Below are positions 14,210 to 26,500 of a stretch of 64,000 nt of DNA, in pieces. The DNA comes from Bacteroidales bacterium (GTDB lineage: Bacteria; Bacteroidota; Bacteroidia; Bacteroidales; UBA6680). The notes below the pieces were generated by a model. The model made no database searches. It saw nothing but the letters and a program-made list of their open reading frames with translations, and was not told where the DNA came from. Each line of letters begins with the position of its first letter. Positions within the stretch are counted from its first letter, which is position 1. Location of the stretch: positions 186,001 through 250,000 of the forward strand of contig JAOARD010000076.1 of assembly GCA_025210735.1 (NCBI GenBank), in the 5' to 3' direction. A program made the translations under genes and the position numbers.

Positions 14210-15193
14210 ATGAAGAAGGTACTGGGACTGGGTAACGCACTTGTTGATATTGTTACTTTACTTGAAAATGATACGCTGCTAAACAGGTTTAATCTTCCTA
14301 AAGGGAGTATGACTTTGGTAGATAAAACGTATGCACAGGAGATTTCTGACACTACAGATAAACTTACAAAGGAGATTGCTTCGGGAGGATCGGCAGCAAA
14401 TACCATTAATGGTTTAGCAAGTCTGGGTGTAGATGTATGTTTTCTTGGCAAAGTAGGTAACGACGAGCTTGGAGCTCTTTTTGCCGAGGATATGGCAAAG
14501 AATAATATTCACCCTCGTCTGTTTCTAGGATCGGAACCTACAGGAAGAGCTACAGCTCTTATAAGCAAAGATTCTGAGCGTACATTTGCCACATATCTGG
14601 GGTCGGCTATTGAGTTAACTGCAGATGATCTGTCTGAAGAGGATTTTGAGGGTTATCACTTTTTTCATGTAGAGGGGTATCTGGTACAGAACAATGAGCT
14701 TATAGAGCAGAGTATGAAGATTGCAAAAAGTAAGGGGCTTACTGTTTCGCTTGATCTTGCTTCATATAATGTTGTTGAAGACAATTACGACTTCCTTCAC
14801 CGTTTGGTTGAAAACTATGTTGATATTGTGTTTGCCAACGAAGAGGAGGCTAAAGCATTTACCGGAGAGCATCCGGAAGAGGCTCTGAATATAATTGCAG
14901 AGAAATCGGATATTGCTGTTGTAAAAACAGGTTCAAAAGGCTCTCTTGTTAAGTGCAACGGTAATGTTGTTACTATAGATCCTATAAAGGTAAACAGTAT
15001 TGATACAACCGGTGCAGGCGATATGTATGCAGCAGGTTTTCTTTACGGTTTAACAAAAGGGTTACCGCTTAATAAATGTGGTGATATAGGGTCGTTGCTT
15101 GCCGGAAATGTTATTGAGGTACTGGGTCCTAAACTTAACAAACCTAAATGGGCAGAGCTTAAAGATATTGTTTGTAAAATAGAGAACAACTAA
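14210..15193 (+). CDS. PfkB-family sugar/nucleoside kinase, adenosine kinase-like
   Basis: 327-residue cytoplasmic kinase of the ribokinase/PfkB family. It has the N-terminal GLGNALVDIV motif, the substrate-binding GGSAANTINGLASLG motif (residues 63-77), KVGNDELG, and the C-terminal anion-hole and catalytic motif DTTGAGDMYAAGFLYG (about 265-280) with Asp as catalytic base. Length and the NALVDI start resemble the adenosine kinase/ribokinase-like kinases conserved in Bacteroidota. The substrate could be adenosine, another nucleoside or a sugar. A strong terminator follows, so it is a single-gene unit. Confidence 0.85.
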   Translation: MKKVLGLGNALVDIVTLLENDTLLNRFNLPKGSMTLVDKTYAQEISDTTDKLTKEIASGGSAANTINGLASLGVDVCFLGKVGNDELGALFAEDMAKNNIHPRLFLGSEPTGRATALISKDSERTFATYLGSAIELTADDLSEEDFEGYHFFHVEGYLVQNNELIEQSMKIAKSKGLTVSLDLASYNVVEDNYDFLHRLVENYVDIVFANEEEAKAFTGEHPEEALNIIAEKSDIAVVKTGSKGSLVKCNGNVVTIDPIKVNSIDTTGAGDMYAAGFLYGLTKGLPLNKCGDIGSLLAGNVIEVLGPKLNKPKWAELKDIVCKIENN

Positions 15194-15201
15194 ATAAAAA
15201 C

Positions 15202-15228
15202 ACAGACGGACACAATGTGTCCGTCTGT
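15202..15228. terminator. Strong stem-loop terminator between the kinase gene and the SusCD operon
   Basis: Perfect 12-bp stem ACAGACGGACAC / GTGTCCGTCTGT with loop AAT. It lies 9 bp after the kinase stop codon and 21 bp before the convergent lipoprotein stop codon, so it could serve both. Confidence 0.75.
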
Positions 15229-15248
15229 ACATACCTAAAATGCTTACA

Positions 15249-16124
15249 TTACTCCTCTGTTACTTTTATTATCTTTTTTAGTGTTACATTATTAAACGTA
15301 GCTTCATTAGCTCCCAATATTATTTTGTAGTTCAGTGTTAAACTATTTGTAGACGGATTGTATATGTTGCCGTCCTGTTTCTGAATTGATATATTGCCAT
15401 AGTTGAATGTACTAAACCACGATTTATAATCATCAGGTGTAGCTAATACTCTATTGGTATATGATAAATCTTTATCTGAGAATTGGTACTCTGTAAAGGT
15501 TAATTCAAACTCCTCAGGATAGATTTTTGGCCCTGAACTGAATGTCCATACTGGCAGACCTTTCATAACAATCTTATACTGATTATCTGATTCATCGCTA
15601 CTCAGTTTTGCAACTGATATAATCTCTGCTTTGCTACTCTGTTGTTTACCTTTTGCCGTATAACTAACCTCATACTCTCCTGCAATATTCTGTATCCAGT
15701 CTTGCTGCTTTAAAGTTATTAACAGGCTATCGCGTGTACCAATTTTTGTATTCCCCTCACTTAACTTAAGTAGTATTTTGGCACTCTGATCTACTTTAAA
15801 GTTCTTGTATATAAAGTCTATATTGAACTCAGATATATATTCGCCCGGTTTTATCTCTACAGTTTTGTTCGATATAACAAAGTGCTTACCCTCCTCTATG
15901 TCTGTTTTAGCCTCATCTACATATACCATAGCATTCATAGTTTTAGTATTTTTTGCTACCGAATGTATCTTAAAGCTATAAGACAATTCATTTGATGTAA
16001 GCTCTATATTTTTTGTATTGTCTGAGAATTGTATATATGAATCTCCTTTATATATGAAATCCTTTTTCTTACATGCCGAAAAACAAACTGCAATAACTAA
16101 TATTAAAATATAATTTATCCTCAT
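15249..16124 (-). CDS. Surface lipoprotein of the SusCD operon
   Basis: 291-residue lipoprotein: signal peptide MRINYILILVIAVCFSACKK with lipobox FSAC. The mature protein is beta-rich; about residues 25-130 look like a Calx-beta-type domain (IQFSDNTKNIELTSNELSYS; EGKHFVISNKTVEIKPGEYI), and the rest is another beta region ending at residue 291. No catalytic motif is seen. It is the last gene of the operon, 21 bp after SusD. That is the usual place of an accessory surface lipoprotein that binds the imported ligand with SusD. Confidence 0.68.
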   Translation of the reverse strand: MRINYILILVIAVCFSACKKKDFIYKGDSYIQFSDNTKNIELTSNELSYSFKIHSVAKNTKTMNAMVYVDEAKTDIEEGKHFVISNKTVEIKPGEYISEFNIDFIYKNFKVDQSAKILLKLSEGNTKIGTRDSLLITLKQQDWIQNIAGEYEVSYTAKGKQQSSKAEIISVAKLSSDESDNQYKIVMKGLPVWTFSSGPKIYPEEFELTFTEYQFSDKDLSYTNRVLATPDDYKSWFSTFNYGNISIQKQDGNIYNPSTNSLTLNYKIILGANEATFNNVTLKKIIKVTEE

Positions 16125-16145
16125 CTGTTTATATTCATTAAATGG

Positions 16146-17543
16146 TTAATAACCGCTGTTCTGTTTTATGTTTTTATTGGCGTATATCTCGCCAATTGGT
16201 ATAGGTAAGCTCCATTTAAAGCTATTCTGATCTAAGAAATTATCAGTATTGCTACTCTCTCTGTTAACTGAGCTGTTCCAACGTTTAAGGTCGAAAAAAC
16301 GCATTCCTTCAAATGCAAATTCACGTCTTCTTTCGTCCTTAACCTCCTGCATAATATCCTTAGAGTCTTTCAGCTCTGCTACTCCTCTATTGGTTCTTAT
16401 TATATTTAATATTCTCAGCACTTCTGTTTTATTTGCAACATTATGAGCCAATGCCTCAGCTTTTGACAGATACACCTCCGATACTCTCATAAGTTTTATA
16501 TCGTTTCCGTTTGGCATATCTTCTGAAGGTCTGCCACTGTATTTTCTTATACCATAAAGGCCTTTATCGTTAACCTTAAAGTATCTGCTTAATCTTATAT
16601 CGCTTTTGTTGTAAAGTTTTATAAGTGAGTTATCGGCGTACCATACATCTTTGTTATTTCTTGTATCGTAAAGTAGCCATGCATTTTTAGGCTTATCGGC
16701 AACAGTAAAGTGAATTCTGAAGATTAGCTCAGGGCTATTATCGGTTATCCACATGTTGTTGAAATCGTTTATGCTGCTAACCTGTGAGTTTATTGCTAAC
16801 ACCTTATCTGCATTAACTATCACCTGAGCATACTCTTTCTCTTCTAACGCAATCTGCATTTTAAGAAAATATACAGAGGCATCTGACAGATATATATTAT
16901 CTCGCGATATTATATTAAGGTCTGCCGCGTTGGTTAAATCCTGTTTACATAACTGCAATACCTCGCTTTTTGTATTGCGTTCCGGTTGACCCGGATATAG
17001 CGTTGTAATATATGGTACACTAAGATCTGTTTTTGTATCTGAGAATAGTCTGTACAGATAGAAGTGAACCATGGCTCTTATTGTATATGCCTGTGCAAGA
17101 ACAGAGTTCTTTTTATCTTCTGCAATACTTGCCGGAAATTTATCTTTACGCACAATAATCTCGTTACATGACTGTATTATGCTGTATGCAGATGTCCAGA
17201 TATTCTCAACCTCTGCTGTTGAGGAGTTATAGTTCCATTTGTAGAACCTTATCAGGTTACCATTATTATCGGTACTATAGGTTACATTGTCTGATAATAT
17301 ATCGGGCAGAGCTATTGTTGTTAATCCCCCGACAAAGTTCTCGTTCTTCATCTTTGCATAGCATCCGTTAAGCAGGTCGTTAAAGCTGTTTTCGTTATTA
17401 AACAGTTTATCCTCCTCTACATCACCTTCAGGACTGTTTTCAAGGTATTTCTCACATGAGGTAACCGATACTAAAACTCCTATTGTTAAAGCATATACAA
17501 CAAGTTGTTTTAGCACTCTGTATATAGCTGTTATATTTAGCAT
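16146..17543 (-). CDS. SusD/RagB-family nutrient-binding lipoprotein
   Basis: 465 residues, with lipobox SVTSC (Cys about residue 30). N-terminal SusD features are visible (CEKYLENSPEGDVEEDKLFN, FNDLLNGCYAKM). The TPR-like helical core is followed by the conserved C-terminal SusD motif LMRVSEVYLSKAEALAH, then IIRTNRGVAELKD, DERRREFAFEGMRFFDLKRW and an end SLPIPIGEIYANKNIKQNSGY. SusD proteins sit on the cell surface and form a lid on the SusC channel, capturing glycans or peptides. The gene lies 13 bp downstream of SusC. With a protease at the head of the operon, a peptide ligand is more likely than a glycan. Confidence 0.93.
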   Translation of the reverse strand: MLNITAIYRVLKQLVVYALTIGVLVSVTSCEKYLENSPEGDVEEDKLFNNENSFNDLLNGCYAKMKNENFVGGLTTIALPDILSDNVTYSTDNNGNLIRFYKWNYNSSTAEVENIWTSAYSIIQSCNEIIVRKDKFPASIAEDKKNSVLAQAYTIRAMVHFYLYRLFSDTKTDLSVPYITTLYPGQPERNTKSEVLQLCKQDLTNAADLNIISRDNIYLSDASVYFLKMQIALEEKEYAQVIVNADKVLAINSQVSSINDFNNMWITDNSPELIFRIHFTVADKPKNAWLLYDTRNNKDVWYADNSLIKLYNKSDIRLSRYFKVNDKGLYGIRKYSGRPSEDMPNGNDIKLMRVSEVYLSKAEALAHNVANKTEVLRILNIIRTNRGVAELKDSKDIMQEVKDERRREFAFEGMRFFDLKRWNSSVNRESSNTDNFLDQNSFKWSLPIPIGEIYANKNIKQNSGY

Positions 17544-17556
17544 AACTATTATGTTT

Positions 17557-20469
17557 TTAAAAGTTTAAGTTTAATCCTAAGCTAAAGCTTCTGGTACTTG
17601 GGTATCTGAAACTATCAACAGTTGTTGCAACTTCAGGATCAAACCCGGTGTAGCTGGTTATAGTTACCAGATTATTTGCTTTGATAAATATCTCGGCTCT
17701 GGTACACTTAAAGCTGTTGGCAATTTTTGCAGGCAGACGATACATTAACTCAATATTCTTAAGTTTTATGTACGATCCATCCTCGATATATTTTGTGCTA
17801 AACTGGTTGTTTACACCTCCAACAACCTGTCTTGGTACATCGGTAATATCTCCCGGCTTTTTCCACTGCTTATATAACAGATCTCTGTTCTGATTGTATT
17901 TTGCAAACTCTCCGTCGGAGTTGGTAAAGTATTTTGCATTGTTAAATATCTCGTTGCCATATGCAAAAATAATGTCGAACGAGAACGAAATATTCTTCCA
18001 TCGCACTGTATTAAAAAAACCTCCGTTAACTGGTGGTATTCCCGGTTTCTGAACCTTTGAGTATTTTGCATTAAACTCCTCTGTTGGTACTCCGTTGTTA
18101 TTATACCACATTGGATTTCCGTTTGCAGGATTAACTCCTGCATACTCTACACTGTAAAGTGATCCTACAGCCTCACCCTCTCTAAGAATTGTAAAGCCAA
18201 GATGTATATCGCGTCCATCAGGCAGTTTAGTTACCTCATTCTGGTTATATGATATATTAAATCTGGAGCTCCAGTTTATAGCAGATTCCGGCTTTGTTCT
18301 GTATCTGAGACTAAGCTCTATACCCTGATTTCTTATCTCGCCGGAATTTTTAAGAATGTTTGTAAACCCATTTGTACGTGATATCTCATAGTTTAACAGC
18401 AGGTTACTCGTTAATCTTCTGTATAGTTCTATATTCACTCCAAACTGCGATTTGAATGCAGACATATCTATACCCACATTATAACTCAGGCACTCCTCCC
18501 AGGTAAGATCACTGTTTGATAACTGCGATTTTGATACCGAAGACATATCGTTATATGTATCGGTGTACGAATATATTGGTAACGCAGCGTATGCTCCTAT
18601 ATTGGAATTACCCGATGTTCCAATACTCGATCTTATTTTAAGGTAATCTATCTTATCATATTTCAGGAAGCTGTTAACATTGTAAGCCGCACCCACTGAG
18701 TAGAAGTTTGCGTACTTTTTATTCTCTCCAAAAACAGATGATCCGTCTCGTCTTATCGACAGATCAATATATAGGTTAGATTTGAACTTATAGTTGATTC
18801 TTGAAAAGAGAGAAATACCTGTAATCTTAGCTTTATCCCCTGTGGTACTACTGGCAACACTTGCAGCTTTAAGTGTACGCAGATCGCCACTTGCAAAACC
18901 TTTTCCTACAACGTAAAAATCGTCTGTTTTAAAGGCTGTACTCTCAAACCCGGTAACAGAGCTTATGTGGTGCCCCTTTTTATTCAATATTAACGCCTGT
19001 ATGGTGTGCGACTGATTAAGATTATACCTCTCTCTGTACGCTCTGCTTAAATCGCCTTTATGATCGTTTACTCCTGCCCCTTTGTATATGCTCGATTCCG
19101 GATGCGTATACTTATCAAGTATATTCTGTTGATAATCTACCCCGAATTTAGAGTTAAAGTCAATCCCTTTATAAAGATTTATGGTTGTTCCCAGATGCAT
19201 TATAAGGTTATTCTGCTTGGTAACATTATCAATAAGGCTAAGATCCTCAATTGCATTAGGACCAAGCGTTGTGGTAAGGTAGTTTCCGTCTTTATCTTTT
19301 ACAGCATCGTACGGATTATTAAGATACGCCTGAACAATAGGGCTGTTCTTAAGTATCTTACGAGATGTAATACCTTCGGCCTGACTTGACTTGAGATGCG
19401 CCAGATTGGTATTAAACACAAATTTTATTCTGTCAGATACTTTTTGCGAAAGGTTTATTCTTGAGGTGTATTTCTTTATATATGAGTTCTGAACAGTTCC
19501 TTTCTGATCGTAATACGACAATGATATCATATATCCTCTGTTTCTCTTTCGCTGACCTATCTCAAACGAACCAGATTTTGTAACCCCTCTCCTGAATATC
19601 TCATCTTTCCAGTTGGTGAAGTTTTTAGATCGCTCCAGAATAGCCTCCTCTTTAAGGTTCTTTAGTCCGAGTTGTGTCTCGTAACGTAGTTTCTCTTCGG
19701 CATTCATCATGTTAAGTTTATCTTTTACTGTTTCTGATACACTAAACATTGTACTTGCCTTAATCTGTAGTTTATCTGACGTTGCCTGCTTACTCTTTAT
19801 TATTATAACTCCGTTTGATCCTCGCGAACCATATATAGATATTGCAGAGGCATCTTTTAACACATTTACACTCTCAATATCTCTTGGGTTTATACTTGAT
19901 ATCTGATTTAACGATACAGGCAGACCATCAAGAATATATAACGGATCATAATCGGCAGACAGCGATCCTATTCCTCTGATGAATACTGTTGCCTTCTCTG
20001 TAGGATCGCCTGATTGGTGAATTGCATTTAATCCGGTTGCTTCTGCTTGCAGTAGTTTATCAAGCGATGCATAGCTACTATTCTTAAATGTCTCTTTTTT
20101 TACACTTGATGCAGATCCGGTAAATTGCGATTTTTTTGTTTTACCGTATGCTATAACTATAACCTCATCTATCTCTGTAAGCGATGCCTTTAGAAGTATT
20201 TTATTGTTGGTGTATTTCCTGACCTGAAAAGTATATGTTTGCATCCCAATATATCTGCACTCAAGGCTATCTCCTTTACTTGCTTTAATTCTAAAATACC
20301 CGTCAGCATTACTGTAGGCATATTCTGAATTATTTTTATTTAAAATAGTTACTCCTGGTAACGGACTCTCATTTTCGCTATTCAAAATATATCCATCAAC
20401 CAGTTGTTGCGAGTATCCTGACAGGTATATTCCAAATAAAAGAATGAGAATAACTGTAATCTTCTTCAT
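17557..20469 (-). CDS. SusC/RagA-family TonB-dependent outer-membrane transporter
   Basis: 970 residues from the ATG at 20469, chosen because the signal peptide MKKITVILILLFGIYLSGYS begins there; an upstream in-frame ATG gives an improbable extension. A carboxypeptidase-regulatory-like N-terminal domain (LVDGYILNSENESPLPGVTI) is followed by the TonB-box region (IDEVIVIAYG), the plug with the SusC signature GDPTEKATVFIRGIGSLSAD and DPLYILDGLPVSLNQISSIN, and the beta barrel ending in FSLGLNLNF with a terminal aromatic. It imports oligomers across the outer membrane with TonB energy. It is paired with SusD (13 bp) and lies 67 bp after the giant protease gene. Confidence 0.93.
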   Translation of the reverse strand: MKKITVILILLFGIYLSGYSQQLVDGYILNSENESPLPGVTILNKNNSEYAYSNADGYFRIKASKGDSLECRYIGMQTYTFQVRKYTNNKILLKASLTEIDEVIVIAYGKTKKSQFTGSASSVKKETFKNSSYASLDKLLQAEATGLNAIHQSGDPTEKATVFIRGIGSLSADYDPLYILDGLPVSLNQISSINPRDIESVNVLKDASAISIYGSRGSNGVIIIKSKQATSDKLQIKASTMFSVSETVKDKLNMMNAEEKLRYETQLGLKNLKEEAILERSKNFTNWKDEIFRRGVTKSGSFEIGQRKRNRGYMISLSYYDQKGTVQNSYIKKYTSRINLSQKVSDRIKFVFNTNLAHLKSSQAEGITSRKILKNSPIVQAYLNNPYDAVKDKDGNYLTTTLGPNAIEDLSLIDNVTKQNNLIMHLGTTINLYKGIDFNSKFGVDYQQNILDKYTHPESSIYKGAGVNDHKGDLSRAYRERYNLNQSHTIQALILNKKGHHISSVTGFESTAFKTDDFYVVGKGFASGDLRTLKAASVASSTTGDKAKITGISLFSRINYKFKSNLYIDLSIRRDGSSVFGENKKYANFYSVGAAYNVNSFLKYDKIDYLKIRSSIGTSGNSNIGAYAALPIYSYTDTYNDMSSVSKSQLSNSDLTWEECLSYNVGIDMSAFKSQFGVNIELYRRLTSNLLLNYEISRTNGFTNILKNSGEIRNQGIELSLRYRTKPESAINWSSRFNISYNQNEVTKLPDGRDIHLGFTILREGEAVGSLYSVEYAGVNPANGNPMWYNNNGVPTEEFNAKYSKVQKPGIPPVNGGFFNTVRWKNISFSFDIIFAYGNEIFNNAKYFTNSDGEFAKYNQNRDLLYKQWKKPGDITDVPRQVVGGVNNQFSTKYIEDGSYIKLKNIELMYRLPAKIANSFKCTRAEIFIKANNLVTITSYTGFDPEVATTVDSFRYPSTRSFSLGLNLNF

Positions 20470-20536
20470 TGGTGATATTTTAAGAAAGGGTGAAACAGAA
20501 CATTTCACCCTCTCAGTTTTTATTATTATTAAGATG

Positions 20537-23500
20537 TTATAGTTTAACAATCTTGGCTGTTCTTATGCCATTGTTTGTTGTTACTCTAACAAAGTAGTAT
20601 CCTTCAGGCATCTTGCTCATATCAATCTGCCATATCTCTTTGGCATCTCCTTTATCAGAGTATACCAGTTTACCATCTGAGGTAAATAGCTCAACCTTTG
20701 TAATAATATCGTTATCTGTATTAATGAACAGTAAGTTATTCTTAACCGGGTTAGGATAAACCTTAACCTTATCTGAGTCAGAATAATCTATACCAGATAT
20801 TATTTTCTCTACATTAACCGTCCGATAATCGGAGTTCAGTGTTTTACCGTTGCTGTACTGCAACTGAACATAGAACTTATGCGCTCCTTTATCTTTGTAC
20901 TCATAACTGTACTCTGTTTTATTAACATCATCAATAGTTGATATCTTTTTGTCATTAAGGAATACATTATAAGCCTCAAACGATTTCACATTATTAACCT
21001 TCCACGACAACCCAATTACTTTACCTTTCAATTCTGCTGTAAAGCTCTCAAACTCTGCCGGGTTTATAATATTAACCGCAACATCAGATGATTTCTCTGA
21101 CTTAAGCTCTCCATATTTTACTACTGCATAGTATGTATATGAACCTTCGTCAAGATCAGAATCTGTATAGGTTAATGTTTTAATATCAGTTATAGTTGTA
21201 AGCTCTTTACCTTTTTTGTAGATAATAACTGCTGTAGGGTTTACTGTTGATACAGGAAGCTCCCATTTAAGCTTAACATCATTATCTGTTTTTGTAGCGC
21301 TTATTACTGTTATAGGTTTAATTGCTGTGTTTTGTGTTATCTCAATTTTTATAGGACAACCAATAACACCTGCCGCAGATATTACAATGCGACCATTTCT
21401 CTCAATACCTTTATTAACATCCATGCTAATCTCTACTGTATTAGAGTTCAATAGCTGAGTATCTTTTATATCAAACCAGTTTGACTGTTGCTCAATATCC
21501 CAGTATACATCGCCATCACCTATTTTGGTAACCTTAATCTTAAGTGTTTTATCAGCAGGGTCAAGTACATATTTAGTTTTTGCAACCTCTAAACGCATTG
21601 GGTTCTCCTGAGGTTTCTCATAGTTAAATATAAACTCATCCCAAAGTGTCTCGCTAAATCGCAGATAGTTAACAGGATCAAGATACAACTTAGAGTTCTC
21701 TGTCTCTGCCGATACAGCTTCAGGAATCCATATTCTAAGACCTGTTGTTGTCTCGTTTGCTTTACCTGTTGCACCTGTTGCTACAATTGATTTATTATAT
21801 ATTGTTAAGAACTCACTTGCCTTATCGGTAAGATTTTTTGGTAACCTTTTGTTCTCTGAGATAATCTTAGCAAAGTCTCCAAGATCTTTGTGATCAACAT
21901 TTCGTTTTGAGTTCCATGCAAGATCTCTTGATGCTTTTATCTCTGCTTTGTACTCATAAAGATTATCGATAAGCAGACCGGCAAACTGATTAAGTGCAGG
22001 AATAACCTCCTCACTAAATACCTTTGTATTTGTAGCAGCCTGAGTAACATCTGCAACATTTGAGTTACCTCCCACGCTATAGCTCTCAACATACTTTTCA
22101 ACCATATGCTTACAAAGCTTGTCTGGTTCAATCATCGGATTTTCATTAAGTGCCGAGAATTGAGTTACGTAATCCCAGCCATCGCCCGGCTCTGTTTTTT
22201 CCGATGCAATAACGTAGTTAGTAAGATCTTTCAGTTGATAAACTGTTTCTGCCTGTCCTAACAGACACAGGTCAAATCCAACAATCTCAAGTTTCTTCTT
22301 TGTATAGTCATTAAACTCCTTAAGAGCTTTGTCCATATCCCAAAGATTCATATTACCAACAAACGAACGTACTGCAGCTTCCTCACCTCTGAATATTCCG
22401 TTTCCGTGATCCCACATTGTAAGAGCATAGTTACGTGCAGGGAACTGCTCTGCTGTCCATCTCATAAACTTACTCAGTACATTCCAGTCAGATAATCTTG
22501 GATCAACCCCAAACTGCGTACTTATTCGTTTAGAGATAATTGTGTTATTCTCTCCTTCCGGATCTTTCTCTACATAGTATATACCATCCTTGTCGTCATC
22601 GTCAGAATCGTAAAGAACTATGTAGTTAATCATTCCCGGAACCGAACCAAGTACCTCAAGTTCATTAATGTCCTCAGCTCCGTCAAGTCCGGTACCATCT
22701 TCGTACAGGTATACCATCCATGTCCACGCAGACTCATTATTAAGCGATACATTAACAATTTTTGGCTGACATTTCTCTGATTCACCAGCTTTACTATACA
22801 TTGCCGAAACACTATATGAGTAGAAATCCGGTTTCAGATTTTCGTCAGTATACTCTGTTGTTTCAAACTTATCTACCTGTGCAATCTCAACATCGTTACG
22901 GTATACCTTGTAACCTATACCTTTTCCGTGATTAGGATTTGTAACTTGCGACTCATCATCCTCTGTAATAATATTTATATGAGGGCGGTTAGCTGCAATG
23001 TAACTCTCTTTTGAGTCCATTACTCTAAGTCTGTCTCCTTCTGAAGCAACAAGGCATAGTCCGTTGTTTGGTATATCATTATTAATCCATGCTTTAACAA
23101 GATCTGTAATGTCTATCTCCTGCCATCCGTTACTTCCAAAGTAGTATTCAGCCCATACCTTAGAGTCGTCATATACCGGCTTGGTTGAGTAGTCAAAGTC
23201 GTTCTCATTCCAGTTGTTACTAATTGCATAAACCTTTGATGGTACTGTATTGTAATCGTTTGCCATAAATATCTGATGCAGACGAAGTGTAACTTTATCA
23301 ATCTTATCAGCTGACAGACCATCAAGGTTAAATTTAAACATACCTACTTCATGGTGTCCTTTAGGCGCGTAGTTTGCAATCCATATCTGATCCTGACTGT
23401 ATTTACCAGTTTTTGCTGGACCATATGTATCATCACTTGGGAATCTTTTTACTGTTTTCTTCTTAATTGGTTTATCCCATGTAAGTTTTACATTCTTATT

Positions 23501-26500
23501 ACTTGCACCGTCAACTACTGTAGCGTCAAGGTTATGTACAGGGAACGCCTCTTCAATATCGATAAATATATTATCCGGCATCGACAGATTTGATTCTCCT
23601 TTTTTATACTTAACAAGTATCACATACTCATACTCACCACGCTTCAGATTCTGATCAACATAATACAGGTCTGTTATCAAGTCTTTTGCAACTCGTTTAC
23701 CATTTCTGTATAGTATATACCCTTCTATAACATTCTTAGGTTTTGCCGGGTCCATTGTTGGTGCATCCCACGATACACGAACATCATTGTCGTTCTGAAC
23801 CTCAAGATTAAAGTTTGTAACAGCCGGAGTATAAGGAATCTCCTCAATTGTAACATCGTCAATTGTAATAGCCTGCATACTCATGTAACCATTACTATTG
23901 TTTGTTATGCTGTGTCTCCATCTCAGTTTAATCTTTTTATCACCATATGCCGAAAGATCCACAATTAGTTTCTGATACTCAAAGCTCTCTTTATCTATAG
24001 TAAAGTGGTTTAGCTCTGTCCAATTTGTTCCGTTGTCTTCTGAAACCTCTACATATGTAAAGTCATAATTCAACAGACGTTCAACTGGTGTATACTTATT
24101 CTTCCATCTAAATGTAAGTCTGTGATTTTTAGGAAGAGCTATTGCCGGTGTTGTAAGTACAGCATCGTCTTTTCTATCAAAATCACATGTAAGTGAGTGG
24201 TCACTCTCATAACCAGATCCGGCAAGTTTCCAGAACTCATTATTTGTCCATCCAGGAAGAGGGAATACGCCATCCTCAAAGTCCTCAACAAATGGGAATG
24301 TTTTAATCTCAGTATCTATAGCTTCTGCCGATAAAGGAATTGTAATTACTGCATTATCCTCACTTATAATCTTCAGCGAAGCACTCTTTACTCCTTCGTT
24401 ATCAGGAATAAACCTTAGTTTAACAGTTGCTCTCTCTCCCTGCTCTATTGCAAATGTTTTTGGAGTCTCCAATCTGAAGTTATCAGAATTGTCTCCTTCA
24501 ATCTCTACAGAGGTAATCTTTAACTGGTTAACACCAATATTTCTAAGTTCTAACTGTTTTACAGGTCGCTGGAACAGACCACACTTCTCAAACTTTATCT
24601 GTTTTGTAGTTGTGTAGATAATTGGTTGTGTTGGAGCATTCTCTAAACCAAAACGTACAATTGGTTTATCGTTAGTAAGCAGACCTGACTGATCGTCATC
24701 AGCAGGATTCGGATTACCATATATACTGTGGTGTCTTTTATATTTAGTTACAGCCCCTGTCTTATCTTCAAGATAGTAGAACCCTGCGTTACTGTTTTGT
24801 ATAGCTTTTGCATTTGAGTCAAATCCAATAACCAGGTTCTTAGTATTATCATATTCAAAAGCAACTGGTAACTCAATAGCTACCCACCCCTCTACAGCCG
24901 GTACATTAAACTTACCACGATATACCTCTTCCAGTTCTTTATATGGAACCCATCCGTTTGCCGATGACAGATTTTCGAAATCTGTGTTGGCCATATAAAC
25001 TACTATATCCTCTTCAAATTCCTGAACTCCGTTATAGTAATAGAATATCTGTTTAATTCTTTTACCTGTAAATGAAAATTCAGATTTTTTATAAAGACTT
25101 TGCGAATATGTCATATACGACAGATCATCAGTACCACAACTCATTGGTAATGAATTAAGCCCTTTCTCTACCTTATCAACCTTACCTATCTGAACAATAT
25201 TATCGCCCAGTACTGCTGTAAAGTTATATACATCTGATTTTGTTGAGTAAACAACATCGCCAATTGTCTTTTTAACAACTAGTTGCCAGAAATATCTCTG
25301 CCCGTTCTTAAGATTTTTTGTCACCTTGTAACTGGCTGAGAATGGCGTATTGTTAAGTACCTTGTCCTTATCCTCGAATTTAGTAGCCTCAGACAGGTAA
25401 AGATCTACAGTATAATCACCACTAAAAGTATTCCACTCAAGAGTTGGTTGTAATGCAACTTCGTCCTGAGAGTTTAATGGCAATTTCAATTCCGGTTTTG
25501 CAGGATTAACAGTAGCAACAAACTGTTTTACACGAATATTATCAGTATCCTGCGGATCAACAATCTCTAACTTAGCAGTTTTTCTACCTTCTGATGTTGG
25601 GCTGGACTTAACTACAAGAGTAAAACTCTCTTGCGGACTGATACTTAACGGAAGATTTGCATTGTGCGCAAACTCTGCCGCATCAGCTCCGGTAATCTTT
25701 ATATTATCTTTTGTAAGTTGTAATACAGCGTTACCCTCATTCTTAATATCAACCTCAAATGTCTGACTTTCGCCATTAAGGTTAAAGGCATCAAATTCAT
25801 GAGCTACACCACCAAGTGCCTTACTAAGAGTCATCTTAGGTTTTAATGCTCCTGCAATAACCGGACCTGTAATATGATCGATACTTATTGCTGCATTATA
25901 CTCAGCTGCTGTTGTTCCATGAAATGCTACTTTTATTTTTTTACCTGCATGTGCCGACAGATCAACACTTTTTTTACCATAATCAGTAGTCAGAGTAATT
26001 GTTGATAACTGCTTAAACGAGGTTCCGTCTGTTGTATACTCAACAACCAGAGCGTTTGCATTATTGTTGCTTGATGCATAGAACTCTATCTTATCGCCTG
26101 CTTTAATACTCAGCTCCGGCGTTATTAATCTTGCCTCCGATGCTTTTAAGTATTTTGCTTTAAGCAGTGCTTTTCTGTCAGAGTTGTACCCTGCCGATTT
26201 ATAATGCATAAAGTTATCGCCTGTTCCATTAATGTTCTCAAGAGTCCACTTATCACCCGGAGGAAATTCGTCTCCCTCAAATCCCTCAAGCAGAAGTCCT
26301 GCCTGATAAACATCAATATTTATGCTTTTCTCGTTATTTGCATTATTATCGTCATCAGCAATTTTGCAAACAAAGCTCTGACCAACTCCTTTAGATACCT
26401 TATAGTTGAACTCAACAACTTCTTTCTGTCCGGGAACAATGTTATCAATTGTAAACGAAGCAACCTCTGTACCACCAAGTAACAGACTCACTTTTTTATT